64,000 nt of DNA from Bacteroides faecichinchillae JCM 17102 (GCF_000614145.1 NZ_BAKK01000010.1:1-64000), one strand, 5' to 3'. Positions 16,250 to 26,826 are shown, counted from the stretch's first letter. Translations and numbers: made by a program. Notes: generated from the sequence alone by a model not told the origin.

Positions 16250-19200
16250 CTACCTCTGATATACTAGAATTGTATACGAATTAGCAGGAAATTCGTATTT
16301 CAAGTCTTTTGTATAATAAAGGACTTTCTCTTGCGGTACAATTCTTTCCGGTTGTTCCGGTGTATTTTTATCTTTGAGATCACCAGACAATGTAATAACT
16401 TTAATTTTTGAAGGCGAATCAAATCCTTTCAAACAAATATCAGCGGTAATAACATAGTCATGAATATTTGAGACATGAACCACTACTTCTTCCTTCTTTT
16501 CATCTGTAGCAGCCGTTACATCCAGTTCTCCGTGAGTTGCGCTAAACACTCTGAAAGGTTTATGATGATTTGAAGCCATCTGCTTAGCATAAAAAGGAGG
16601 CATTCCCCAGACCTGTGAAGGGGTAAAGAAGATTTGTCCCTGATTCCAGCCATTATCATTTTGCAGATAAGGTTCCAGCGCATTAGCAGCACAAGTCGTT
16701 AATAAAAAGTCTCCCATCCTACGGGCTGCATTCTGAATTGTCACATGCCCTAATGCACGCCGCATATCATGAGTTACTCCGTTTTCTTCAAATAGAGCAC
16801 ATTTCATCTTTGTATTCGGGTCCCATTTCTGAAAATAATCTTTCATCTGCTTCAACTCTCCTTCTACCTGGGATCCCAAAATGTTATCATCAGCCCATGG
16901 ATGATAATCCCAATAAGCAGCTTTTCCATTGAGTGCATCAAATACCATTTTCATATTTTCCTGTGAATCCGGACGCCACCAAGCTGCAGAAACAAATTCT
17001 ATATTCGGGTCTTTTGATTTAATAGCATCATAGATACGATTAAAATCCTGAATATATTTCTCATAATCTTTACGAATATCTCCCCATATCACTTCTTCAT
17101 TGCCAATCTCTATATACTTCACATTGTAGGGTTTAGGATGTCCAGCATCTGCCCGCTTCTTTCCCCACTCGGAAGTTACCGGCCCGTTCAGGTATTCAAT
17201 CATATCCGCCATATCCTGTGCTGATTCTCCCACATTCACTGCAAAACAAGGTTCAAAACCTGCCGCTTCACAAAGCTGAAGAAATTCTTCAATACCGAAT
17301 CCGTTGGTGGAATAAGGATACCAATGACCTCTATATTGCGGCCGTTTATCCCTGTCACCAATCATATTTTTGAACTTGTAATCAGGGGCATTAACCATAG
17401 TACCTCCATAACGTAAAAATGTCAAACCTTGATTAACCATTGTTTTAGCAATATCATTGCGTAATGGCAAATTATGAAATAGGTCATCCCCAGTACCCAT
17501 CAGGACCACTTGGTCTATCCAGACTTTACCATTATTCTCTATATAAACAGCCAGACGTGCATTGGTATCCGTAACATTTGAAATGAATTCGAATGGGAAC
17601 TTTTGCCACTTATCTGTCACTCCTTTCAACTCTTGAATTGCATATTCTTTATTTCCATCTACACTCTGTAGTGCAACTTTCACCACTCCTTTATAGGAGC
17701 CTTTCAAATAGAGCCGTCCTTCAAATTTCTGTCCTTCTTTCACAGCAATCCCCCATCCATTAAGCCCCATATTAGCTACTCCCACTTTACCTGAGCCACC
17801 ATTTTTGCTGATCATCTGTGACCAAGTTGAGTTATAAGCATCTTTATTATCATGTATAAAAACAGCTTTAACATTTCCAGTCTGAATGGGTGTCCAATGA
17901 AAACTAACCTCTGGTTGAGGAGTTATATTGAATTTCAATATCTTGTCCATATTCTCAGCCTTCATTCTGACATTACGAAATTTCACATTAGAATTCCATG
18001 AACGCAATCCAATTCTACCAGTAGCAAGAATAGGATTGTTTTCATTATGCACAAAAAGGCTTTTATCATTTAGAAAGATTTCCATTCTTCCATCATTCAT
18101 AACAACCTTCAACCGATTCCATTCAGCAGGATTACAATCTACTTCTATATCACGGATATGGCTAAAATTATTTTCATGTTTTCCAATCACCACTTTCTTC
18201 CCGTTGGCTGCAAGACTTATTTCATATCCATTGAAAGCATCAGCACCTTTCGCTTCTTTAGAAACTCGCGTAATTAATCCTGCATTATCCCCTGATGTGT
18301 CATCGAATTTAATTTCAGCTTCTACCACACCATTTTTTAATTCAATAGGATTGTAGATAAATTTAGAACCTGCCGCTTTTGTTGCATGAAGTTCTCCATG
18401 AGAGGTAGTCCAATTACCATCATATATTGAAAAATCATCAAAAGTAATTCCGGGAGTAGGTTCTTCAAAACTTTCACCGAATATGCGTTGGTTATAAATT
18501 CCTCCGTATATTTCATGATTCACATCTTCTATACAAGATCCATAAAGATAAGCAGGGATAGTATTCTCTATTTTTGACGCATCTATCTCAATGAGTTCAT
18601 CTTTATTAATAGGAATCCAAACTTCATAAGCTCCTTGTTTACGATTTCCCATAGCATAATAAGGAATTGCAGTAAAATTAATCTGTTGTTTCTTATCATC
18701 AACGGCCACTCCTTTTATCACATTAACTCCTTCCAAAAGACCTTTTTCAGGTACTAATTCCATAGAACAATTAGTATCAATTCTCAAATGATCCAACCCC
18801 GCGTTATCTATTTCCTCCAGACAATATACCACAGGACCTGAAGCCAGAGCTATCTTTCCTTTAAGATCCTTAACCTGCTCGCAGGCAGTAATGATGCGGG
18901 GCTGCATAGGTAAATTCAATTCTATTCGGTCCGCTTTTCCCCAATTACGGTTGATCTCAACATAACCATCGACTACTTTCACCTTTTCCAATTTTCCATT
19001 GATAGCCAAAGTTATTTGCGAAATCAGATTTGATTGATAAAGTCCATAAGGATTCTCAACTCCCTGTGCCCATCCCGGAACTCTTATTTTCACAGAAAAT
19101 TTGCCTCTCTTTTCCGGCTGAAGAGTTACATTAATTTTTCCTGTCCAAGGATATCCAGTCTCTTGCTGAACATGGACTGTATTATGATCCAATTCTATCG

Positions 19201-20688
19201 TAGCTTGGCTGCTAACAAACAGATTAACCATCAATTGATCAGCTTGTTTTGCATAGATGAATCCGGCATTGCCGATACTATTTTCAAGAACATCGGAGGA
19301 CAACATGGACAAGAATGCCATTCCCAACGAGAATGATTATGCGAATTCAACGGATTTTGATAAGTATATTTATCACCGGAAAGAGAAATCCCTGTTAATA
19401 CATTATTATATAATACCCGTTCAAACTCATCCATATATTTACCTTCACCTGTCAGCTCATTCATCCGTTGGCTGAAGAAGCCTGCTCCTACCGCAGCACA
19501 AGTTTCCAAATAAGCATCAGTAGGAAGGAAATAATCTTCTCCGAATTTCTCATCAAAATGAATAGCACCCACACCACCGGTTATAAACATACGCCGGCCT
19601 ACCATATTGTCCCACCAATCAGTAGCTGTCTGAATATATTTCGGGGAATGATTTTCCAAAGCAGCAGCAACAACACCCGTAGCTAACAAAGTAGCACGCA
19701 CCGCATGTCCCTCAATAGTTTTCTGTTCAAAAATAGTAATAGAATCTTGAGCATAATCTCCCCATGAAGGACGAGCATTGTCCCCAAACTGAGGATCTTT
19801 ATATTTTTGTTCCCGAATCCATTGCTCCGATTTCTCATTTCCCCACTTAACCCACAATGGATAGCCACAATGTTTTCCTCTGTTCTCCATCCAGAAAGTA
19901 ACCAATTTCCAGTAAGCAGTCTCATCTACCGGAAGGTTAATTTGCTTCTTAATATCAGGATTTTGTTTGAATAACCAATATAATTTAATAACGGCCTCTT
20001 CAGGTCCGGAATGTGAAGGAATGATATTCTTTTTTGGAGCAGGCCCCATCAAATCACACATATAATTTGCCAACCGTACTGCTACTTCTAGTAATTTCAC
20101 TTTTCCTGTAGCCTCATAGTAATGAACACCTGCTTCAATTAGCATACCGGCATTATATACATTATGCTGCCAGCGCAAAAAACCTCCATTCTCTCCCCAC
20201 CGATATTCCGGTTGCACAAGGTCCGTATAAGTATCTATAAAACCATTGGAATCAATCTTTTGAGCTGCTTCTATGCGGGTTATATATTTATCAATTCTGT
20301 CCTCCAGCTTTTTATCAGGATGTTGCATCAGCAAATCAGATACACCTCGAATTGTTTCGTAAACCAGCCCGTTGAACCAAGGAAGACCGGCACTATGCCC
20401 TGTACCCTTTCTTCCGGCAGCAACTTCATCGAAATCCATAAAAATATTATTATTATTTTGCTCTTCGGCAGTCTTTAAATGTTTTCCTTCAAACTTATTG
20501 AAAACATCAGGGACTGTAACACTATTCCATCGGTTAAATTTCGGAGTCCAAAACGCATCATTAATCTGCACATCCTTAACCGGAATAAACTGAATAGGAG
20601 TTTTACCATCATCTTTTGCATAAGATGTTGTAACACTTCCTGCCGCAATTAATGCCATTGAAACAAAACACCAAAGCTTATTTTCCAT
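16250..20688 (-). pseudogene. GH127-GH51 fusion arabinosidase, one frameshift
   Basis: Two frames join into one protein of about 1479 residues. The first part (20688-19231) has a signal peptide ending SYA, then a GH127 (beta-L-arabinofuranosidase type) domain: NDAFWTPKFNRWNSVTVP, FITGGVGAIHFDEKFGEDY and the Cys motif HSCPCCPP. The second part continues the GH127 beta-sandwich, then GH51 (YLYGSCIEDVNHEIYGG) with an inserted concanavalin-like domain (about 60-190 residues into it). The GH51 acid/base Glu is in YIEIGNEEV and the nucleophile in ALFEENGVTHDMRRAL. One added base at the A-run 19281-19284 restores the frame and gives twelve residues between CCPP and IY, as I recall for the family. 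It diverges from a GntR regulator. Either a pseudogene or a base-call error. Confidence 0.8.
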
Positions 20689-20847
20689 CCTATATTTTAA
20701 TTTAGTAGTTATATTATTGTCCCATACAAATTACATATTTCCTTCTTCCATAAGATAACTTTCCTTTCTAATTTCAAGATAACAACACAATATTGGGTCA
20801 CTCCAATCTCCATAAGATGCGATTATTGTCCTACTGAAAGATCGCTG

Positions 20848-20855
20848 CAAAGATA
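20848..20855 (-). promoter_or_regulatory. Probable promoter of the GH127-GH51 gene
   Basis: The minus strand reads TATCTTTG, a full -7 match, giving a leader of about 150 nt before the start at 20688. No good -33 element is seen. Confidence 0.45.
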
Positions 20856-20872
20856 TGGATAAAAAAACAAAT

Positions 20873-20956
20873 ACTGGTACGAACTGGTACGATTATATTT
20901 ATGTTATAAAACACAGACCAGTTCATACTAGCCAATTACTAAAAAAGCTACCTTTG
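20873..20956 (+). promoter_or_regulatory. GntR gene promoter with operator-like repeats
   Basis: ACTGGTAC occurs twice in tandem (20873-20880, 20883-20890), and GAACTGGT (20881-20888) is mirrored by ACCAGTTC (20917-20924). Downstream is a perfect -7 box, TACCTTTG (20949-20956), with the ATG at 20981. The repeats lie between the two divergent -7 boxes, where the GntR protein would be expected to bind. Confidence 0.5.
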
Positions 20957-20980
20957 TGCCGGAAACAAATTATAGAATCA

Positions 20981-21958
20981 ATGAAACTCAATGAATCTAA
21001 ATATAAACAAGTAGTAAACTATGTGATTGAAGGAATAAACGAAGGAGATTTCCGAAAAGGAGATTGGATTCCTTCCATCAACGAGTTTAGAAAAAAATAT
21101 AATTTATCACGAGATACTGTTTTTGCCGGAATCAGTGAATTAAAATCCAGAGGAATCATCGATTCTACTCCTGGTGTAGGATATTATATCGCAAGTACAA
21201 AACTAACTATAAAACATCGGATTCTACTTTTATTCAATGAGTTCAATGAGTTTAAAGAAGAACTTTATAATTCCTTTATTGAAAACATAGATAAAACTAC
21301 TACTGTAGAAATTTATTTCCACAATTATAATCGGAAAGTATTTGAAACCCTCGTAAATGATGCAAATGGTAAATATACTTCTTATATATTAATGCCAGGG
21401 AAATTCCAGGGATTAGATCCATTATTGCAATCTTTATCCGGAAAAGTATTTCTATTGGATCATTGTCATAACGAACTCAAAGGGAAATATTCGTCTGTAA
21501 CACAAAATTTCGAGAAAGACACTTACGAAGCATTGAAGTTTGAATTAAAGCATATAGAGAAATACAAGCGGATTTTTATGGTGCAAAGTGAAGCTAAAGA
21601 ACCTTATGAACGGTATGACGGTTTACAAAGATTCAGCAAGGAACATGGTTTCGAACATAAATATCTGAATAATATAACAGGTAAAAAAATTAAGAATGGA
21701 GATCTTTTTATACTTGTAAATGACAGAGATTTAGTAGACGTGTTAAAGCAGGCTAAAAAGCAGGATTTAACTCCTGGTCAGGAATTTGGCATTATATCTT
21801 ATAATGATACTCCCTTAAAAGAAATTCTTGCAGGTGGAATAACAACCCTATCTACTGATTTCAAGTTAATGGGTAAAACAATGGCCTCACTTATCGGAAA
21901 AAAGAGTATTGAGACATACGAAAATCCTTGGATACTTAACATTAGAAAATCCTTGTAA
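20981..21958 (+). CDS. GntR-family transcriptional regulator with sugar-binding domain
   Basis: 325 residues from the ATG at 20981. An in-frame ATG exists at 20855, but a consensus -7 box lies between the two, so the later start is preferred; it begins directly with the DNA-binding domain. Winged helix at about 1-75: YKQVVNYVIEGINEGDFRKG and YNLSRDTVFAGISELKSRGI. A LacI-type periplasmic-binding-like domain follows (about 85-320; FLLDHCHNELKGKYSSVTQN, IISYNDTPLKEILAGGI). It probably senses a sugar and controls the divergent GH127-GH51 gene, whose promoter region carries operator-like repeats. Ligand unknown; arabinose or a fragment of it is a guess. Confidence 0.85.
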   Translation: MKLNESKYKQVVNYVIEGINEGDFRKGDWIPSINEFRKKYNLSRDTVFAGISELKSRGIIDSTPGVGYYIASTKLTIKHRILLLFNEFNEFKEELYNSFIENIDKTTTVEIYFHNYNRKVFETLVNDANGKYTSYILMPGKFQGLDPLLQSLSGKVFLLDHCHNELKGKYSSVTQNFEKDTYEALKFELKHIEKYKRIFMVQSEAKEPYERYDGLQRFSKEHGFEHKYLNNITGKKIKNGDLFILVNDRDLVDVLKQAKKQDLTPGQEFGIISYNDTPLKEILAGGITTLSTDFKLMGKTMASLIGKKSIETYENPWILNIRKSL

Positions 21959-22005
21959 AGTCCAAGAGTAATATAGTGTTTTTATCATTAAATAAGAAAG
22001 TGAAA

Positions 22006-22044
22006 TTAAGGCATTATCTGCAATTATTATAAATAATGCCTTAA
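22006..22044. terminator. Bidirectional terminator hairpin
   Basis: 12-bp perfect stem, TTAAGGCATTAT (22006-22017) and ATAATGCCTTAA (22033-22044), between convergent genes. Confidence 0.75.
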
Positions 22045-22049
22045 AAATT

Positions 22050-22532
22050 CTACATATGGAATACCCCAACAATAAACTGATAACAAAAATATCCGCATAC
22101 AATCAGTTTCAAGATTGTTCCAAACAGGAAACCGATTAACGAGCCTATACCCGATCTTATTGCCTGATGAAATTCTCGATCTCCCAACAATTCCCCGATC
22201 ACAGCTCCCAGAAATGGTCCAATAATGATTCCCCACGGAAGAAAAAGTAATCCAACAAAGGTTCCGATAATACAGCCCCAACTTCCCCACTTGCTACCTC
22301 CACCATATTTACTACCAAGCATCGGAGTGAAATAATCCAAGACCAACAGAACGCCAACAATCAATAACCATACCAACAATTGAGTAGTAGTATATTGAAC
22401 CTTATCTGTTGCATGAAGCAGTAACAAACCGACATAAGCTATCGGAAGTCCGGGAAGCATCGGAATGATACAACCAATCAAACCTGTAATCATACATACA
22501 GCACTAAATATAATAAGAATAACATCTACCAT
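22050..22532 (-). CDS. DUF456 family inner-membrane protein
   Basis: 160 residues, mostly hydrophobic, with four or five spans rich in Gly (GLIGCIIPMLPGLPIAYVGL, GTFVGLLFLPWGIIIGPFLG, GELLGDREFHQAIRSGIGSL). The PMLPGLP motif and glycine-rich helices are typical of DUF456. Function unknown. It starts 34 bp after the VWA gene on the same strand and is probably transcribed with it. Confidence 0.85.
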   Translation of the reverse strand: MVDVILIIFSAVCMITGLIGCIIPMLPGLPIAYVGLLLLHATDKVQYTTTQLLVWLLIVGVLLVLDYFTPMLGSKYGGGSKWGSWGCIIGTFVGLLFLPWGIIIGPFLGAVIGELLGDREFHQAIRSGIGSLIGFLFGTILKLIVCGYFCYQFIVGVFHM

Positions 22533-22566
22533 TTTATTTCCTATTTATTATATAAACAAAATAATA

Positions 22567-24006
22567 TCAATAACGCCTTATCGGAGTATAATTAATCTGA
22601 TAAATGCGATCAAAAAAAGGAATCCACTCATTCTCAGCAATACCAATCTGCAAACCATAAAAATGTGTATTAGCATTCCGGTATTCTTGAATTTGCCGGG
22701 TCAGTTCGGACGAAGAAAGGGGAATTTTAAAATCACTGATCCACAATACATCTGCATTCATATATACTTTATTTGATTGAAGCAATTGAAACATAGCTTT
22801 CAACATTTGTGTTGCATCTGTGTCTCCACAAGCTGTAGTAGAAAAGAATTCAAGCAGTCTCGCCCGTTCTTTTCGAATATCAATTGGGGTGATAGACACA
22901 GAAAAAGCAATTAAAAAACAATCACGTTTTTGCCTATCGGCTATCTCCAATAGTTTCACCATCAATGAGTAAGCTATCTTTTCCGGTTTCCCGACCATAC
23001 TTCCGGAAGTATCCAGACAAACGATCATCGGTCCTCTCAATACCGCCGGCTTCACTTCCAATTTTCTGGCAGGTTGCATAATCTCAGATTTATAACGGAA
23101 GTTTTGAAGTTTATGGGTAAGGTATTTATAAACAAATAAATCTTCTAACTCAGTATCGGCACAATGGACCAATTCTGTAGGCAACAGTGAGTTTAAATCA
23201 TTTCCGATTGTAATACCCAATATATCACATTTAGAAGCATGTTCCATTTTATAAATATCCCCTTCTGCCACAGATAACAGCTCTTGACCGTCATCATCAG
23301 CAATACGCCCCATTTTATTTGCTACTTTCAGTATCTCCGGAAATTCTCTCTGAATACGTACAATCTTTCGTATCCGTTCAAAATCAATTGTATTCCAAAT
23401 ACCATTCATTAATCCCCATGATTGAAAAAATTCATCCTTCTCTACTTTATTCTTATCCAAATACTCCGGAATATTTTTAAAGTTAGAGCGCATCCTCTGT
23501 TCCAGATTATCTTTACGCAGTTCTATTTCTGCCTCCTTTTGTTTCTGATTTTTCTGACGAAAAGCTTCTTTCCAATCATCCACCATTTTCTCCCATAACT
23601 TGTCATCAGCATACTTTCCCTCCTGCCCAAACTGCCCTCTGTAGAAACGATGATCAAAGCCATATTCCTGATATACATCATCCAATTGTTTAAGCAGTGC
23701 CTGCCAACCATGCCTGCGTCGTTCTATCGACCACTCCAACGCAAGTTCCATTCCCTCCTGCTCCGACTGACTCTTCTGCAAATTATATCTCTCCTTCTCT
23801 AAATTCAACTTAATAAATTGAACCATTGTATCATAAAAAATACAAGCACAGATATCATTGTTCAAAACCTGTATTTTTATAATCGGATCATTCATAACAG
23901 ACAATAAATAGGCATACAACGGTTCCGAGTCTGTTTCTGCACACTCTCCAGTTTTCATGTACTTATCCAATGCCTGGATATAAAAAGCCGAAGTATATCT
24001 ATTCAT
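22567..24006 (-). CDS. VWA-domain protein, ViaA-like partner of the MoxR ATPase
   Basis: 479 residues from the ATG at 24006 (MNRYTSAFYIQALDKY). A longer in-frame start at 24048 exists, but its extra 14 residues overlap a better coding frame on the same strand. The N-terminal two thirds are helical and charged. The C-terminal VWA domain (about 315-479) has the MIDAS motif CLDTSGSM and, further on, GDTDAT. In ViaA-type proteins this domain works with the RavA AAA+ ATPase in protein-complex remodelling. The ATG overlaps the stop of the small frame upstream (ATGAATAG). Whether that frame is the missing N-terminus is discussed in its own entry. Confidence 0.82.
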   Translation of the reverse strand: MNRYTSAFYIQALDKYMKTGECAETDSEPLYAYLLSVMNDPIIKIQVLNNDICACIFYDTMVQFIKLNLEKERYNLQKSQSEQEGMELALEWSIERRRHGWQALLKQLDDVYQEYGFDHRFYRGQFGQEGKYADDKLWEKMVDDWKEAFRQKNQKQKEAEIELRKDNLEQRMRSNFKNIPEYLDKNKVEKDEFFQSWGLMNGIWNTIDFERIRKIVRIQREFPEILKVANKMGRIADDDGQELLSVAEGDIYKMEHASKCDILGITIGNDLNSLLPTELVHCADTELEDLFVYKYLTHKLQNFRYKSEIMQPARKLEVKPAVLRGPMIVCLDTSGSMVGKPEKIAYSLMVKLLEIADRQKRDCFLIAFSVSITPIDIRKERARLLEFFSTTACGDTDATQMLKAMFQLLQSNKVYMNADVLWISDFKIPLSSSELTRQIQEYRNANTHFYGLQIGIAENEWIPFFDRIYQINYTPIRRY

Positions 24007-24133
24007 CTCCGTACCGCAATTTACGTACATCCACACGTGCCCATGCAATTTCTTTACGGATAGTGGCTATGTATTGATCGATTTCTTTTTTATCTTCTTC
24101 TGTCACAAATATATTTTCCCGCAAACCTTTCAC
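23999..24133 (-). CDS. 44-residue frame overlapping the VWA gene start
   Basis: Starting at GTG (24131-24133), nine bases after the MoxR stop, this frame encodes a charged, probably helical peptide (FVTEEDKKEIDQYIATIRKE, then IAWARVDVRKLRYGDE) and stops inside the VWA start (ATGAATAG). Its composition looks like real coding sequence. Two readings are possible: a small coupled protein, or the N-terminus of the VWA protein split by an indel near 24010. The second would join KLRY to EMNRYTSAFY. Confidence 0.5.
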   Translation of the reverse strand: MKGLRENIFVTEEDKKEIDQYIATIRKEIAWARVDVRKLRYGDE

Positions 24134-24141
24134 TTGCTTAT

Positions 24142-25542
24142 CTATTTTTTATTAACGATCTCCAGTTCTGTTTCATAATCTCTATCTGTTACAGACAGAT
24201 TTCCCAGCCACAACTGTTGTTGCTCCCCTCTATTAAGTCTCTTCATAGGAAAACGTACGCCATTAATATACAGATGTCTACTATCTCTGAACAACGAAAC
24301 CCGCTCAGCATTTTGTTCGTCAGGAACACCCGAAAAAGCACGGATAATTGTTCGTTTCGGATTTAAGGGATCGGTGTACATCACTCCTACCGTTGGCGTA
24401 TCTTTTGTACTATACTCTTTCATATTTTTATAATCCACAATAAAAATATAGGTATTACCAGTACCATGATTTTCCACCTGATAATAAAAATGATCTATAA
24501 TCAACAAATCGTCATCCCGACGATCTCCTTTTTGCCTGGCCTTCTCTAATGCTTCACGTACACGACTTACCTTCAAATCTGATTTAAGAGATAAAGTGAT
24601 AGATGAAAGTTCCTTCATATAAGAGACAAACAATGCACGAATCACAATTTGACGGATATTTGTATATTCGTCCGGTTCATTCCACAAACAATGATAAATA
24701 GGTAAAATATCAGTTATACGAACTTCGGAACATCCATGTATAAAAGCGGAGGTCTTTAACAAACGAACAATATTTTTCCAACGTCGATCACTTATATACA
24801 CATTACGGTGAATTTCGGAAGCTTCTATTTTAACTTTATCTAAACATTTACGAATCTCAGTAATACATAACAGAACCTCAGTAGGAACAGTTATCCGACG
24901 TATTTCTTTTTGCCACTCCGCATATTCTTCGTCCGAAATCTGCCATTGACATTCCGAATCTTCTAATTCGACATTATCATCCAATAACATTTTATAAAAT
25001 GTATCTTCCTGCTTTACACAGGTACAAATCACACGAAGCAAAAAACGATCCCACAAAGCTTCCAAACCTTCGCCTTTCGAAGGCAATTCATTGCTAGCGG
25101 CAACCAATAATTTTAAAGGCAACTTTAATTCTGAATCTCCATTCCTAAACAACTTTTCATTGATTACTGTCAATAAAGTATTTTGAATAGCCGGACCCGC
25201 TTTCCATATTTCGTCCAAAAATACCACATCAGCCACAGGCAAATATCCTTCGACAATACGCTCATACCTATCCGACTCTTTCAACCGACTAATACTTACC
25301 GGGCCAAAGATTTCATCAGGTGTGGAAAAGCGAGACATTAAATATTCAAAAGCTTTTGCATTGACAAAAGCTCTTTTCAACCGTCGTGCTACCATAGATT
25401 TAGCCACTCCCGGAGGCCCCAACAACAAAATACTTTCACCGGCTAAAGCAGCCAACAAGGACAAGTTTATTTCCGTTTCCTTTTCGTAGACTCCCCGGTT
25501 CATTTCAGCCAATAATAACTGTATACGTTCTCTTATTTCCAT
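24142..25542 (-). CDS. ravA: MoxR-type AAA+ ATPase (RavA-like)
   Basis: 466 residues. AAA+ core at about 10-220 with Walker A LLGPPGVAKS (about 38-47), Walker B ADVVFLDEIWK (about 105) and sensor-1-like LLVAASNELPSKGEG (about 147). A lid/sensor-2 region includes YISDRRWKNIVRLLKTSAFI (about 249), then a beta-rich C-terminal part as in RavA. It hydrolyses ATP and acts with the VWA protein encoded just downstream. A -7 box for the minus strand lies about 31 bp before its start. Product type is clear; the cellular client is unknown. Confidence 0.87.
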   Translation of the reverse strand: MEIRERIQLLLAEMNRGVYEKETEINLSLLAALAGESILLLGPPGVAKSMVARRLKRAFVNAKAFEYLMSRFSTPDEIFGPVSISRLKESDRYERIVEGYLPVADVVFLDEIWKAGPAIQNTLLTVINEKLFRNGDSELKLPLKLLVAASNELPSKGEGLEALWDRFLLRVICTCVKQEDTFYKMLLDDNVELEDSECQWQISDEEYAEWQKEIRRITVPTEVLLCITEIRKCLDKVKIEASEIHRNVYISDRRWKNIVRLLKTSAFIHGCSEVRITDILPIYHCLWNEPDEYTNIRQIVIRALFVSYMKELSSITLSLKSDLKVSRVREALEKARQKGDRRDDDLLIIDHFYYQVENHGTGNTYIFIVDYKNMKEYSTKDTPTVGVMYTDPLNPKRTIIRAFSGVPDEQNAERVSLFRDSRHLYINGVRFPMKRLNRGEQQQLWLGNLSVTDRDYETELEIVNKK

Positions 25543-25572
25543 TTCCTTATATACTAAAATCTAAAATTGCAT

Positions 25573-25580
25573 CAAAGATA
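25573..25580 (-). promoter_or_regulatory. Probable ravA promoter, -7 element
   Basis: The minus strand reads TATCTTTG, a full match, with the ravA ATG 31 bp downstream. The -33 side is poor. Confidence 0.5.
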
Positions 25581-25717
25581 ACAAAAAGCATATTTATAGC
25601 GAGCATTACATAAAACCTATTAGGGCGAAATAAAAATATCTTCAAAAAAATCGATATTACATTAACTTTTTCATTTATTTTATCTCAAACATTACATACT
25701 ATTAGAAAAAAAAAGAA

Positions 25718-25725
25718 TATCTTTG
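25718..25725 (+). promoter_or_regulatory. Probable promoter of the DUF1080/oxidoreductase operon, long leader
   Basis: TATCTTTG at 25718-25725 predicts a start near 25733 and a leader of about 190 nt before the gene start at 25923. The leader holds a six-codon frame (25773-25793, MKKKGP) followed by a T-run, and a weak AGTAAAA/TTTTACT hairpin around 25826-25845. Nothing else is recognisable in the 380-bp gap from 25543. Confidence 0.5.
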
Positions 25726-25922
25726 CAAAATAGAAAAACAACCATATCTACCAGAAACGAAACACTAATACAATGAAAAAGAAAGGACCTTAATTTTTTA
25801 GCAGCTATTAGAAGGATTTAGTAAAAACTTTATTTTACTCCTTCGTCGATATCATGGATAACATATATTATTATCCTAATTTTAAAACCATACCTGTGTT
25901 AGCCAATTTTAACATTTATACA

Positions 25923-26807
25923 ATGAATAAACGATTTAACTTATTATTGTTAATCATCCTAATTCCCCTTTGCGGAATAAAAGCAGAGAATAAAATCACT
26001 ATAGGTGTTATTCAATATGATTGGAGTGATATTGATAAAAGCTTCAAAGAACTACATGATTCCGGATTTGGTTCTTGCCAACTCCAATACAGCCAGAAAA
26101 TGGATAAAAACTTCGCTGAAAAACTAAAGGCTGCCTCTAAAAAACATCAGATTAAAGTTACCACAGTAGTTTCGGTTCCCGGACATTGTGTTTGGAATTT
26201 CAAGGAAGGTCCCTCAACAATCGGTTTAGTCCCTGAAAATGGGCGTGAAGAAAAACTAGCAGTTTATCGCAAAATGATTGATTTTTGCGTAATGGCAGAC
26301 ATACCAGCCATGCACTCTCATTTTGGTTTTATCCCGGAAGATTTAGCTTCTGAGCAATACAAAAGTTTTATTGAAGTAATGAAAGGATTGGCAAATTACG
26401 CTAAAGAACGTAATGTCATGATCTATTTTGAAACAGGACAGGAAACCCCAATTACATTGATTCGTGCGATTAAAGACATAGGTACAGGAAATCTTTTTAT
26501 CAATTGCGACCTAGCTAATTTATTAATGTACGGAAAAGCAAATTCACTTGATGCTGTAAAATTATTCGGTAGTTTGATTAAAGAATTTCATGCAAAGGAC
26601 GGAAAATATCCTGATCCGAATAATCCTTATGTATTAGGCAAAGAAGTAAATATACCCGAAGGAGATGTCAATTTTCCAGCTGTAATTGAAGAATTGAAGA
26701 AACAAAACTTCCAGGGAGCTTTAACCATTGAGTGTGAGTTAGGGGATAGCAATCGAGATTATGTAATTAAGACTCGTAAATATTTGCAGGCACTATTAGA
26801 TAAATAA
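25923..26807 (+). CDS. Secreted sugar isomerase/epimerase-like TIM-barrel protein
   Basis: 294 residues from the ATG at 25923, which places a signal peptide at the N-terminus (MNKRFNLLLLIILIPLCGI, cleavage near KA). The in-frame ATG at 25854 would hide this signal. The body is a xylose-isomerase-like TIM barrel: SGFGSCQLQYSQ, MIDFCVMADIPAMHSHFGFI, IYFETGQETP (metal-binding Glu), FINCDLANLL, FHAKDGKYP and ALTIECELGD. A periplasmic epimerase or isomerase acting on a keto-sugar is likely. It leads an operon with a Gfo/Idh/MocA oxidoreductase (20-bp gap) and a DUF1080 protein, a set seen in oxidative glycoside-cleavage operons. Confidence 0.85.
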   Translation: MNKRFNLLLLIILIPLCGIKAENKITIGVIQYDWSDIDKSFKELHDSGFGSCQLQYSQKMDKNFAEKLKAASKKHQIKVTTVVSVPGHCVWNFKEGPSTIGLVPENGREEKLAVYRKMIDFCVMADIPAMHSHFGFIPEDLASEQYKSFIEVMKGLANYAKERNVMIYFETGQETPITLIRAIKDIGTGNLFINCDLANLLMYGKANSLDAVKLFGSLIKEFHAKDGKYPDPNNPYVLGKEVNIPEGDVNFPAVIEELKKQNFQGALTIECELGDSNRDYVIKTRKYLQALLDK

Positions 26808-26826
26808 TCATATAAATTTTATTACT

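Noticed and set aside
25854..25922. Upstream start of the isomerase-like gene
   Set aside because: It would bury the signal peptide that begins at 25923.
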